This document shows positions 24,763 through 33,120 of a stretch of 64,000 nt of DNA, piece after piece (position 1 is the first letter of the stretch; each line of letters begins with the position of its first letter). This stretch comes from Corythucha ciliata (lineage: Eukaryota; Arthropoda; Insecta; Hemiptera; Tingidae), in contig CM075941.1 in assembly GCA_038030265.1 (NCBI GenBank), forward strand, positions 13,764,001 to 13,828,000, given 5' to 3'. The position numbers and the translations under genes are program-made. Under the pieces are notes generated by a model. That model was not told the origin of the DNA and made no database searches. It saw only the letters and a program-made list of their open reading frames with translations.

Positions 24763-25142
24763 TTAAGGGAGAGTTGTACATGTGTTTCCTCGACCCCCCT
24801 CCAATCATACCTCGCCTACCCCGCGTTACGGAAATTACCGCCGTATTTCTGCACCAATCGTGGACTTCAAGGGCTCATTTAAATCTTCAGGAAATTCCGC
24901 ATAACCGTACGATATTGCCTTCCTAAATAAGTCGTCGAAAGAGTGTGCATTTTCAAGGTAAAAGTTTATGTGCGTTTTACAGTAATTTTAGGGATGAAAT
25001 ATGAAAAACGAATATCGTACGGTTGTGCGGAATTTTCTGAAGATTTAAATGAGCCCTTGAAGTCCAGGATTAGTGCAGAAATACGGCGGTAATTTCCGTA
25101 ACACGGAGTGGGCGAGGTAAGATTGGAGGGGGCGCGCCTCGA

Positions 25143-25197
25143 TGGTGTAATGGATACAATGCTCGCTTCGCAACCCAGCAGGCATGGGTTCAAATCC
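25143..25197 (+). promoter_or_regulatory. Internal RNA polymerase III promoter of the SINE
   Basis: Box A tggtgtaatgg fits TRGYNNARNNG and box B ggttcaaatcc fits GGTTCRANNCC. Both match consensus and lie at tRNA-like spacing. Confidence 0.65.
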
Positions 25198-25363
25198 AGC
25201 GATTGCCCAATACACTATAAGGCTGCGGTGAGCTGTGACACGGCTCACTCGGCTTCGTGTGGGCGTTAACGGCGGTGCGCGTATGACAAACCGCGCATCG
25301 ATCGAAACGCCCGCGTAGTACGGGTGTGAAGTGCACAGCTGATTGAGTTACAGGGTATGGTGT

Positions 25364-25539
25364 TGTAGTTTTGTAACATATAGCTTCCATGGGCTGTTAG
25401 TAGATCCTCCTAACGAAGTGCCGGAGGTTTCAGCAGGTTGAGGGTAGATTTGTACGGATGTCCGGGCTGTGTGGTCCCCTTGAAATAAACCACTGTTTTA
25501 TTGTCTAATTACTTTCGTTCACAAACCTCAGACACGTCA
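25364..25539 (+). repeat. 5' LTR, 176 bp
   Basis: Starts tgtagttttgtaac and ends gacacgtca. It contains gaaataaaccactg, a likely polyadenylation signal. No indel relative to the 3' LTR. Confidence 0.93.
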
Positions 25540-25542
25540 ATT

Positions 25543-25560
25543 TGGCGACGAAGATGGGAT
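25543..25560 (+). other. Primer binding site
   Basis: TGGCGACGAAGATGGG starts three bases after the LTR. TGG complements a tRNA CCA end. The next bases fit a tRNA ending GTCG-CCA, as in some tRNA-Arg; exact primer undetermined. Confidence 0.6.
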
Positions 25561-26349
25561 CTAAAAATAAAATGATCAAGTCTAAATCTTCTCGGTCCCG
25601 TGATTCTTCCATATCGTCGGCAGAGGACAAAGACGCAGGTACCCCGTTGCGTACTACCGTGTCAAATACATATTTGAATCAAACGACGCCCGTTTTACCA
25701 CACCCCGGTGTCATCGGCTCAGTGGCCCCGTTCGTCGAGGGGAACGAACGGTTTGATAATTATCTCGAACGGCCGGAAGCTTTTTTCACGGTGAACCACC
25801 TCCAGGACGTCGGAAAGGTCGGTTCCCTAGTCGTCTTGGTTGGACCAGAAGCCTATCAAACATTAAAAAACCTGGTCGCACCCGAAAAACCACTGAACCT
25901 TCCGTTCACAAGCATTGTCAATGCGTTGAAATCTCATTACTCGCTTTCCCGGTGCGAGGTAGCCCGAGAGATTTAAGTTTAATCGTCGCTGCCAGGAAGC
26001 GGGTGAGTCCGTTCAGGATTTTATAGTTGCTCTCAAGCGGTTGGCTACATCGTGCAATTTTGGTGAGTTTCGCGACCAAGCGCTTCGGGATCGTTTGATT
26101 GTCGGATTAGCAGATGAATCCATGGTCCGTCGTCTCATCGGGGAATCCAGTCTCACCTTTGACAGTGCAGTAAAAGCTGTCCTTGACATGGATGCTGTCA
26201 AGCGTGACACGTTAATCGTCAAAGAAGAGTCACGCCAGCTTCAGTGTAACGCCGTGTCTAGACAGTCGTCGTCTCAGATCCGTCCATCCACATGGCCCGG
26301 ATCGTCATTCAGTCGCCCCGGATTGTCATCCAGTCGCCCCGGATCGTAA
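25554..26349 (+). pseudogene. gag: gag pseudogene (capsid region)
   Basis: The ATG at 25554 overlaps the primer binding site. The first frame runs to a stop at 25974-25976, where one base shifts the frame. The second frame then carries the retrotransposon gag core (ESVQDFIVALKRLATSCNF, ALRDRLIVGL) up to a TAA at 26347-26349. That stop falls in a ~21-bp internal repeat encoding SSRPG; sister units have TCA in the same place, so it is a recent nonsense change. The frame then resumes into the zinc knuckles. Gag would form the particle core in which reverse transcription occurs. Two disruptions make this copy non-functional. Confidence 0.88.
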
Positions 26350-27048
26350 TCCAGTCGCCCCGGCACTTTCCGAGCTCCCTGTTCTCGCTGTGGGCGAACC
26401 CAACACGAAGAGTCGTCGTGCCCGACCAAGGGATGGATCTGTTTTTCCTGTGGCAAGGCGGGCCACATCCAAAAAATGTGTCGAAACCGAGATGTCTCCG
26501 CAGTTTTCGTATGTTCTAGTGATAAGCTAGATTCTGTGAGTAAGCCTTTGCTTGTCCCAGTCAAACTTACCCTCACGGCCCCTGAGCTCTGTTTCGAGGT
26601 GGACAGCGGCGCGGCTCTCACCGTCATTCCGTTCAGTACCTTCAGATCCATCTGTCCCGAGGCCGCCAGCGGTCACGTTCTCCGACTGATTGGCATAGTA
26701 AAATTACGGTCGGTTCTTATAAGAAATAAATTAGTTGAAAATTTAACCCTCGTTGTTGGGGATTCGTCGATTGTTAAGCCGTTATTGAGTCGTGACTGGC
26801 TCGATAAATTTGAACCAGAATGGCGAAATTTACTTGAAGGAGAGGCCTTGATTGCGAAATCTGTCAATTCATCGGTCCTATTGTTGATACAATTTTATCT
26901 CGAATCAAGTCGTCCTTCCCAAATGTACTGCCGGAATAAGGTAATTCTGAACCTATACGGGATTTTCAGGCTTCTTTGGTTGTCGCCAAAGACCGCGCTC
27001 CAATCTTCCACAAGGCGTACAATGTTCCATACGCTCTTCGTGACGTAG
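26350..27048 (+). pseudogene. pol: Zinc knuckles and protease, pseudogene
   Basis: The frame contains two tandem CX2CX4HX4C knuckles: CSRCGRTQHEESSC, then CFSCGKAGHIQKMC. These are the nucleic-acid-binding motifs of the Gag end. An aspartic protease follows, with VDSGAALTVI (catalytic D-S-G) and the family's late motif LLSRDWLDKF. The open frame then passes through the protease-RT linker and drops out of frame near 26970, where RT continues in another frame. Protease residues look intact, but the frame is cut off from both gag start and RT. Confidence 0.88.
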
Positions 27049-27630
27049 TCGAGCGTGAGTTAAAGTCACTGGAAAAGCAGGGCATCATTCAAAAAGTACA
27101 GGATAGTCGGTGGGCTTTCCCGATTGTATGCGTTCCCAAAAAAGACGGCTCTATTCGGATATGCGCAGACTTTAAAAACATGATAAATAATTCCTTGTAT
27201 GTAAACCACTACCCCTCCCTTGTGTCGATGATATATTCCAAAAATTGTAGGGTTGCAAGTTGTTTTGTAGGTTGAACTTGAAAAATGCTTATTTGCAGGT
27301 AAAGGTAGCGGAACCATGTCAACCGTTGCTCACGATCAACACGCACTGTGGTTTGTACAGGTACTCCCGTCTGGTTTTTGGTATCTCGGCTGCCCCTTTC
27401 ATATTCCAAAATCCCTTGGACCAAGCATTGAATGGTATTCCCAAAACTAGTGCGTATTTGGATGACATCGTATGTGGAGGGGTTACAAAGGCCGAATGCC
27501 AAGATCTATTCACAATCTTGGAGCGTCTGAACCAATTTAACATCAAGATTAATGTAACTAAAAGTTAATTTCTTACATCGTCAATAGACTATCTTGGTTA
27601 CTTGCTGGACGACGCAGGGCTGCTCGAAGG
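26976..27630 (+). pseudogene. pol: Reverse transcriptase pseudogene
   Basis: Two overlapping frames cover RT. The first (26976-27275) has the fingers: VPYALRDVVERELKSLEKQG, FPIVCVPKKDGS, RICADFKNMIN. The second (27260-27568) has the palm: LNLKNAYLQ, LTINTHCGLYRYSRLVFG, AAPFIFQ and the YLDD box (AYLDDIV). The first catalytic Asp, normally LDL, is Asn here (LNL). A frameshift near 27265 joins the halves, and a TAA at 27566-27568 interrupts the thumb, which continues as SSIDYLGYLLDD. After about 27630 RNase H is absent. Confidence 0.88.
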
Positions 27631-27643
27631 CCGTTTTTAAACC

Positions 27644-28611
27644 CATGGTCAAGACAAATCGTTGTTGGCAACGAATTCATATTGACTTTTTCCATTTAGA
27701 CCAGTCCACCTTTTTGTTCGTCGTGGATGAGCACTCTAAATGGATTGAAGTAGTTAAAATGAATTCAACGTCGGTGGGCCCAGTTATGTTAGAACTGAAC
27801 AGGATCTTTGCAGTTTTGGGGTTTCCTGTGTCTCTGGTGTCAGACAACGGGCCTCCATTTAATTCTGCTATCTTTCGGCGGTATGTGGAAAATTTGAAAA
27901 TAAACTTTGTCACGAGTCCCCCCTACTATCCAGCTAGCAACGGGCTAGCGGAAAGAGCGGTCCAAACGGGGAAATCAGCAGTTGTAAAAAAAACTGTTGT
28001 CACTTTCGAGTTCTGCGCCAAAAGAAAAGTTGCAGGAGATCGTTAAGTCGTTTTTGATGGGTTAAAGAAACACTCCGTCCACATCTACCGGAGTGAGCCC
28101 AGCGTATCTTATGGTTATCTATTCAGTTCGCCCACCCTGCTCGATGGTGCATCCTAAAGTCGGTTCGTTTGGAATGGAGGATGAGCAAAGGGAGGGACAA
28201 ACAAAAGCTCAGTTTCTGTGAACGATAAAGTTTTAATTAGTTTACCCCCTCCGATTCACTTTGAGAAGTGGTCACCAGGTCGCATCATGGAAGTCTTGAG
28301 CCCAGTTGTTTTTTTTGGTTAAGCTGCCATCAGGAGCCATTAGAAAAGCGCACGCAAACCAGTTGAGAGCGAGTCGGTTGCCGGAGGATGACCATCCCAG
28401 TAGACGTCCCGACGAATTCCCACTGACCCCCATCATGCCCAACCTATTCAAACAGGCTTCACGCACGGTGTCTACTTCGAGGCAGGAACTCGGCAATGGT
28501 CCTTCTCATGAAACACCCTGTCGCAAACCCAACACACCCACTCCTATCACATGTAGAAAGTCAACCCGTATTATTCTACCCCCATTAGGTATTCCCCTAC
28601 CTGAATCTTGA
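27644..28611 (+). pseudogene. pol: Integrase pseudogene (catalytic core and C-terminus)
   Basis: The core frame (to 28046) keeps all three acidic residues in context: WQRIHIDFF, LVSDNGPPF and ASNGLAERAVQT. The zinc-binding HHCC domain and RNase H, expected between RT and this point, are missing, so RT is joined almost directly to the core by an internal deletion. The core ends in a frameshift near 27990. The C-terminal domain reappears at about 28265-28380 (KWSPGRIM, LPSGAIRKAHANQLRAS) and its frame runs to a stop at 28609-28611. The protein would join element cDNA to host DNA. This copy is not translatable as a unit. Confidence 0.87.
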
Positions 28612-28622
28612 TATTTATAATA

Positions 28623-28901
28623 GGGAGTTATTGCATAGCCGTCTGGCGCTTAACGTTTACGGTTATGTGACGTCACCATAAGCCAAGCCGTTTGAGTCGG
28701 TGGAAAAAGAGTTATTGCAAATAATAGTTGCGCTAAAATATGAACACATGGTAGGGTGTAGATGCACTTAATTGCTTCAAATAAATTAATAAAACACCTC
28801 CTCATATTGGTCTTCCAACGTTTGTGAATTTGAATTTTACGCTTATCATGACGTTACATAACCGTTACCGTTAACCGTCAGACGGTTATGCAATAACTCC
28901 C
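28623..28901. mobile_element. 279-bp TA-flanked MITE inside the LTR element
   Basis: TA at 28621-28622 and 28902-28903. Left terminus gggagttattgcatagccg faces right cggttatgcaataactccc, with arms of about 52 bp extending to ggttatgtgacgtca / tgacgttacataacc. The TA duplication suggests Tc1/mariner-type mobilisation (inferred). It sits just after the integrase stop and is the youngest layer of the nest. Confidence 0.88.
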
Positions 28902-29099
28902 TAATGATTTTACTGGTTACGATTATTTGTTTTAAGTTTTATTTATTTTTTATTTTTTTATTTTTTATTTTTTTGTTCTCATTTTAATTTCAGTCTTCTG
29001 AAACGAGAAACTAAATCCTAATGATGCCATAACTTTAAAGAAGTAGAGCGGTCACAAAAAAAAAAAAAAAAAAATTGTAATTGAGATTTTGATTTATGT

Positions 29100-29295
29100 T
29101 TGTTATAGGGGAAAGATATTGTAGTGTTGTAACATATAGCTTCCATGGGCTGTTAGTAGATCCTCCTAACGAAGTGCCGGAGGTTTCAGCAGGTTGAGGG
29201 TAGATTTGTACGGATGTCCGGGCTGTGTGGGTCGCTTGCAATAAACCACTGTTTTATTGTCTAATTACGTTCATTCACAAACCTCTGACACGTCA
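29100..29295 (+). repeat. 3' LTR (29120-29295) with polypurine tract
   Basis: A purine-rich aggggaaaga (about 29107-29116) lies just before the LTR and is the probable plus-strand primer. The LTR itself begins tgtagtgttgtaac and ends gacacgtca. It is 176 bp, with about 8 substitutions relative to the 5' LTR. Confidence 0.88.
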
Positions 29296-29410
29296 GGTGT
29301 AAGAGCCGCAAGAGCTTAGGCGCCAGCGGACTCGGTAGATCCGAGTTCGTACTCTCAAAAAAAAAAAAATTGATTGGAGGGGGTCGAGGAAACACATGTG
29401 CAACTCCCCC

Positions 29411-29756
29411 TTAAAAACCTGTGTGATCTGTTTTGAAGCGCTTGAAGAAGATGTAAAGGTTAAGGTTGGTTCCTGAATACGGCCCCCAGCCCCGCAAATT
29501 TAATTTTTCTGAGTGCCAAATCCCCTACGATTTTTTTTATTATAATAAACATATCGATATTGGGGCTTTTAAAGGAAAAAGCTTACACGAAATTTGGGTT
29601 TCGTTAAACTCAATCCAGTAAAATTGCTTTTTGTGAAAGCCGAACATGCGCTTGTTTTATTTATTTTTTATTTATTTATATTTATTTATTTATTATTATT
29701 ATGGCATTGGAAGACACCTTCAGCCATGCTATTATACGCTTCGTGTGTCGCTTTAC
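29411..29756. other. Gene-free spacer with TTTA repeats
   Basis: Unique AT-rich sequence between the nest and the LINE tail; TTTA repeats at 29657-29700. Confidence 0.5.
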
Positions 29757-29831
29757 TTTATTTATTTATTCTTTTTATTCATTTGTTCTTATTTATTTAT
29801 TATTTTTAAAATGTTTACTTTGTTTTCAATT

Positions 29832-30212
29832 TCAAGGACACCAATTTATGTTTTTTGTGAATTGCACAGTTGCTTCGTACACTTCTTTATTTCCGGAAGC
29901 CAATATGCAGCGATAATCCACTCCTCCACAACCCGATAATCGACACCACTCCCCATCCACCCCCGAGCGATAATCGACAACCCGGTATAGCAGTTCCCGT
30001 TCACTCTGATATTTACTACATACAAAAATAATGTGTTCTGCGTCCTCTACTTCGTCACAAGTCTGGCATAGGTTGCAATTTGATTTGCCTATCATGTATA
30101 AATACTTACGGCAGATGCAATGGTTCGCTTTAAGCCTACCAATTACAGCGCACGTATATTTGTTGAACGTGTCTTTTCGAACCCATGGTACAGTCCCTAC
30201 TCTGGGGAACAT
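29832..30212 (-). pseudogene. LINE C-terminal domain, pseudogene
   Basis: A 126-codon frame with RLKANHCICRKYLYMIGK, then CNLCQTCDEVEDAEHIIFVC, the Cys/His motif that ends the ORF2 protein in many I, R1 and Jockey relatives. It lies out of frame with the RNase H segment upstream because of a shift near 30215-30330. The apparent start Met is only the first AUG after the shift. The stop at 29832-29834 looks native. Confidence 0.8.
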
Positions 30213-30329
30213 CGCTTAGTGAAAACTTCCTTTATCAGCGTTATTATATTTTACCCTCCAGGAAACGTTTATTCGAGATTTCAAACCACTAACCAAGTCC
30301 AGGTTAGTAGGAACCCCATCTCAATCTCC

Positions 30330-30697
30330 GAAAGAGCAGAGGCTTTTCGTGCTATCACGTCTGCTTTTTCGTTACCGGGAATACCCGCATGACCTCTTGT
30401 CCAGGCAAAGATGACAGTTTTGCCCATATCCTGTACATTCTTCAGCGCTAGCATCAAAGTGATCCTGAGACTTGTAGTCGCTGCTGTGTAAAATTGTTTT
30501 GATGAGATGGTGTCCAGAACACTCGTACAATCTGTGCATATCAGAAATTTCTAAAAATCCGTGGACGATACATATTTGAGGGCAACGATAAGAGCATACA
30601 GCTCACAAGTGTAAGAGGAAACCTCGTCTGGAAGCCTGCAAGACAGTGAATTGTTATTGGATGAATCGTATATTGCAACACCCAATTTTGAGCCATT
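30330..30697 (-). pseudogene. LINE RNase H domain, pseudogene
   Basis: Minus-strand motifs appear in family order: NGSKLGVAIYDSS (the usual first Asp of DGSK is Asn), YTCELYALIVAL (catalytic Glu), ICTDCTSVLDTIS (second Asp) and FAWTRGHAGIPGNEKAD (His and last Asp). A TAG at 30551-30553 interrupts the middle, and stops flank the N-terminus. RNase H would degrade the RNA strand during element copying. Dead by one lost catalytic residue and a nonsense codon. Confidence 0.8.
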
Positions 30698-30889
30698 TCA
30701 TGATTATCGCGCCCGCGAACTTATTTTTAACTTTCTCTATAAATGATTGTTCTATTTCATATTTTTCGCAGAACTTGACATCGGGGAAATAATAAATGCG
30801 CAATTTCTTCTTTGTAAATTATCTGACCCCCCCCCCCCCCACCAAAATAAGTTCCCCGCGTTTTCCCCTAATTTCATCCTCACAGAATG

Positions 30890-31225
30890 TTTTTCGTCCA
30901 CTCTACCGTGAACGAGTCCTTTTTTCTCAATTTTAGCCGCGAAATGACTTTTGTAAACCGCTAATTAGCGTATTTTCTTAATTTAGACCTGGAAGTTGCA
31001 GCGAGAAACCGCGAATTGGTACTATTTTTCAGTTTCAGTAAAGCGAGTGAGCGTTAGTTCTCAATTTTAGCTGCTGATAGATGTTTTTTTTACTTACTAC
31101 TCTACGTCTTTTTAGACGCTAACAAGGGCTTTCTCTCAATTACGCCCGCGACCCGCGTTTTTTTTTTTTTTTTTTTTTTTTTTAGCCGTGACGTGAATTA
31201 GCGCTTTGTTTAAGTTGTAGCCGCG
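30890..31225. repeat. Degenerate array, GCGAATTAGCG type
   Basis: Phrases such as caattttagccgcgaaatgac, ccgctaattagcg and ccgcgacccgcg repeat loosely every ~30-60 bases. A T21-T23 run at about 31160-31182 interrupts it. A C13 run at 30828-30841 lies just upstream. Confidence 0.55.
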
Positions 31226-31639
31226 GGCTTTCCCCAGGAACGGGCGTCGCAAAAGGGGGGGGGCAATGGAAGGCAGCTGCCCCTCCCTGGGGATTGGAAG
31301 ATGAAATAAAAATCAAGAAAAGCGGTGCAAGAAAGCGTAAGTCAGTCAATCAGCTAAAAATAGTCGAATGAGTTGTTGTGAATCGAGGGGAGTTCTGCCT
31401 CGCTGTTATTTCTGATTCATGTTATTGCGAAGGGACTTGTGTGACTAATGTGAAAGGATTTTAAGGAGAAGTGGTGCCTAACGTGTCCTGAGATTAATTG
31501 AGCGCAGAAGGGCCGAACTCCATATGGGACCCTTTCACTAACCCCTCCCCCCACCCACAGCACCATCATTCCAACACAGTTTTATTGTCTTGCTTGACGT
31601 GGGTGCTTCCCTCGCTCTCTCTCTCGATTGGCCCAAATC
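31226..31639. other. Gene-free spacer
   Basis: No gene or clear repeat. A G9-10 run lies near 31256 and a CT-rich stretch at 31610-31626. Confidence 0.4.
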
Positions 31640-31890
31640 CAAGAACGGTGAAGCTCTAACGGCAGCCACACCACAAAGAAGGCCCAAACGCAGCAAAGCT
31701 CCAAACCGCTGTAACGCTCCAACCACATCAAAGCTCGAACCATAGCAAATGTCGAACCACAGTAAATGTCGAACCACAGCATTCCTCCAGCCAGGAAAAG
31801 CTCTAACCACATTTAGAACCTCCAAACCACATTTAAGCTCCAACCACAGTAACTTCCCTACCACAGCAAAGCTGTAACAACAGTAAAGGT
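31640..31890. repeat. 17-bp unit array, CACAGCAAAGCTCGAAC
   Basis: Units near cacagtaaatgtcgaac repeat head to tail (clearest 31720-31790) with 1-4 changes each. Same family as 40640-41110 and, more distantly, the 16-bp array at 18.5 kb. Confidence 0.75.
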
Positions 31891-32264
31891 CGACCCGATA
31901 ACATGAATTTTTTTCAATTAAAATAGTTTTTGAATGAGGTGAGACGGACCGACGGCGGTTACTCCGGATCGGTACCGTGCTTGAGGATTAGGACCGGGGA
32001 ATTTTCGGACAGAAATAACCCACGAAAGAAAATGAAATAAAATAAAATATATTATTATTATTCTTTAAATAATTCGACTCACTTCTGTCAGACAATACCA
32101 ATGAAGTATTGGGATGATTGTCCCAATAGGAGAGAGAAAGAGAGGGCTGAAGGACACAGAGGAACGCTCGAACGGAACTCCCTCTGAATTTCTAGGAGAG
32201 CGCTCCCCTATCATCCGCGTCATCAAACGCCTCTTATTGGTGACGTAGGTATTCCGTCACCGAG
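31891..32264. other. Gene-free spacer
   Basis: AT-rich stretch (32035-32065, aaataaaatatattatta) and no coding features. Confidence 0.4.
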
Positions 32265-33120
32265 GCAATCCCAAGTAATTGGGTTTTCAGCTCCAAATAC
32301 CCGCGAAATTGATGTTTTAGTATGACAAATTTGATAAATGATTCGTTATTGGGAGCAGGGTCCGTGAAAATTGGTTTTTGACATGTAATTTCCGCAATCC
32401 TGGTTTCATAGAGAGCGCAATCGGTTATCTCCAACAAAGCAAAGTTGAGTTTTTAATGAGCCAGGCTTGTGAAATTGGTTTTTTTAAGTGTGCAAAATCA
32501 GTGAAATTGTTTTTTGAAGGAGCCAATCCCGCGGAATTAATTCATCGTGAGTCAGACAGACGAAAATAGAGGTTTTTAGCGGGATAAATCCGTGGAATTG
32601 GTAGTGAGCTGGACTTGCGAACATGTTTTAATAATAGTGCAACATGTTTTTGAATGAGACAACTCCTCGAAACTGTGTTTTCAGCAACACAAATCCGCGG
32701 ACTCAATTTATTTGTTAACCTGGATTGTGATTTTTTTAGGTTTGTTCCAACCTACCCATTGAACTCGTTCGGAACCGTTACAGAACGATTTTACCATAGC
32801 AACAAACAAATCCATTGCGTTTTATTGACAAAGGATGATTCCGTGATGGTTCCAAACAAGTTTTAGGGTAGGTTGGAACATTCCTTTTGGGTCCAAAAAT
32901 TGTTTTTTTTAGTGAATGGGTCCGGCGGAAATGGTCTCTATGGTGAGCCAGACCGCGTAAATTGTTTTTAGGCGAGTGGGACTCCCGAGAATGGCTTCTT
33001 CGAACCATAACTGGGGGGGGGGGGGATATTCTCGAGAAAATCCGCAAAAGTAGATTTTGACTCAGTCAACTTTAAGAACGCATTGAAAGGCAAATTTACG
33101 AAAATGAGTGGCAATAAAAA
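32265..33120. repeat. Degenerate array, CCGCGAAATTG-GTTTTT type
   Basis: Phrases such as cccgcgaaattgatgtttt, tgaaattggtttttttaag and ccgcggaattaattca recur every 30-40 bases. A 136-bp MITE interrupts it at 32744-32879. A G11-12 run lies near 33013. Confidence 0.6.
32744..32879. mobile_element. 136-bp MITE (GTTCCAACCTACCC termini)
   Basis: Ends gttccaacctaccc and gggtaggttggaac are perfect inverted repeats of 14 bp. Weaker pairing continues inside (ggaacc / ggttcc). No clear target duplication. Confidence 0.7.

Larger units (their letters stand above)
25364..29295 (+). mobile_element. Ty3/gypsy LTR retrotransposon, internally deleted
   Basis: A 3932-bp element with 176-bp LTRs (TG...CA ends) and a perfect 5-bp target duplication ggtgt (25359-25363, 29296-29300). 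The internal part carries decayed gag, protease, RT and integrase in the gypsy order. Their motifs resemble metazoan K02A2.6-like gypsy proteins. RNase H and the integrase zinc-binding region are missing, and a TA-flanked MITE lies near the 3' end. The LTRs differ at about 8 of 176 positions. The copy cannot encode its own machinery. Confidence 0.93.
25133..29371 (+). mobile_element. tRNA-derived SINE, itself split by an LTR element
   Basis: The SINE occupies 25133-25363 and 29301-29371, about 300 bp in all. It is bounded by 12-bp target duplications gattggaggggg (25121-25132 and 29372-29383). The 3' end is an A13 tail followed by tt. The head is tRNA-like with pol III box A tggtgtaatgg (25143-25153) and box B ggttcaaatcc (25187-25197), about 33 bases apart. 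Acceptor, anticodon and T stems do not pair well, so it is not a working tRNA. Confidence 0.8.
24767..29410. mobile_element. TTAA MITE, copy B, split by nested insertions
   Basis: TTAA at 24763-24766 and 29411-29414. The left part (24767-25132) matches copy A in the same orientation. The last 27 bases of the right terminus (29384-29410, tcgaggaaacacatgtgcaa...) follow the nested SINE. Together they make a full-length copy of about 390 bp interrupted by 4.2 kb. Confidence 0.85.
29757..30700 (-). mobile_element. 5'-truncated LINE remnant (I/Jockey-like, RNase H-bearing)
   Basis: A non-LTR element on the minus strand, cut at its 5' side near 30700, within RNase H. Order on the minus strand is RNase H, C-terminal CCHC-like domain, stop, and a TAAA-rich tail seen on the + strand as TTTA repeats at 29757-29808. 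A second TTTA block lies at 29657-29700. The upstream endonuclease and RT are absent, as expected of 5' truncation during insertion. Confidence 0.8.

Noticed and set aside
25134..25205. tRNA gene
   Set aside because: Pol III boxes are good but acceptor, anticodon and T stems do not pair, and target duplications show it is the head of a SINE.
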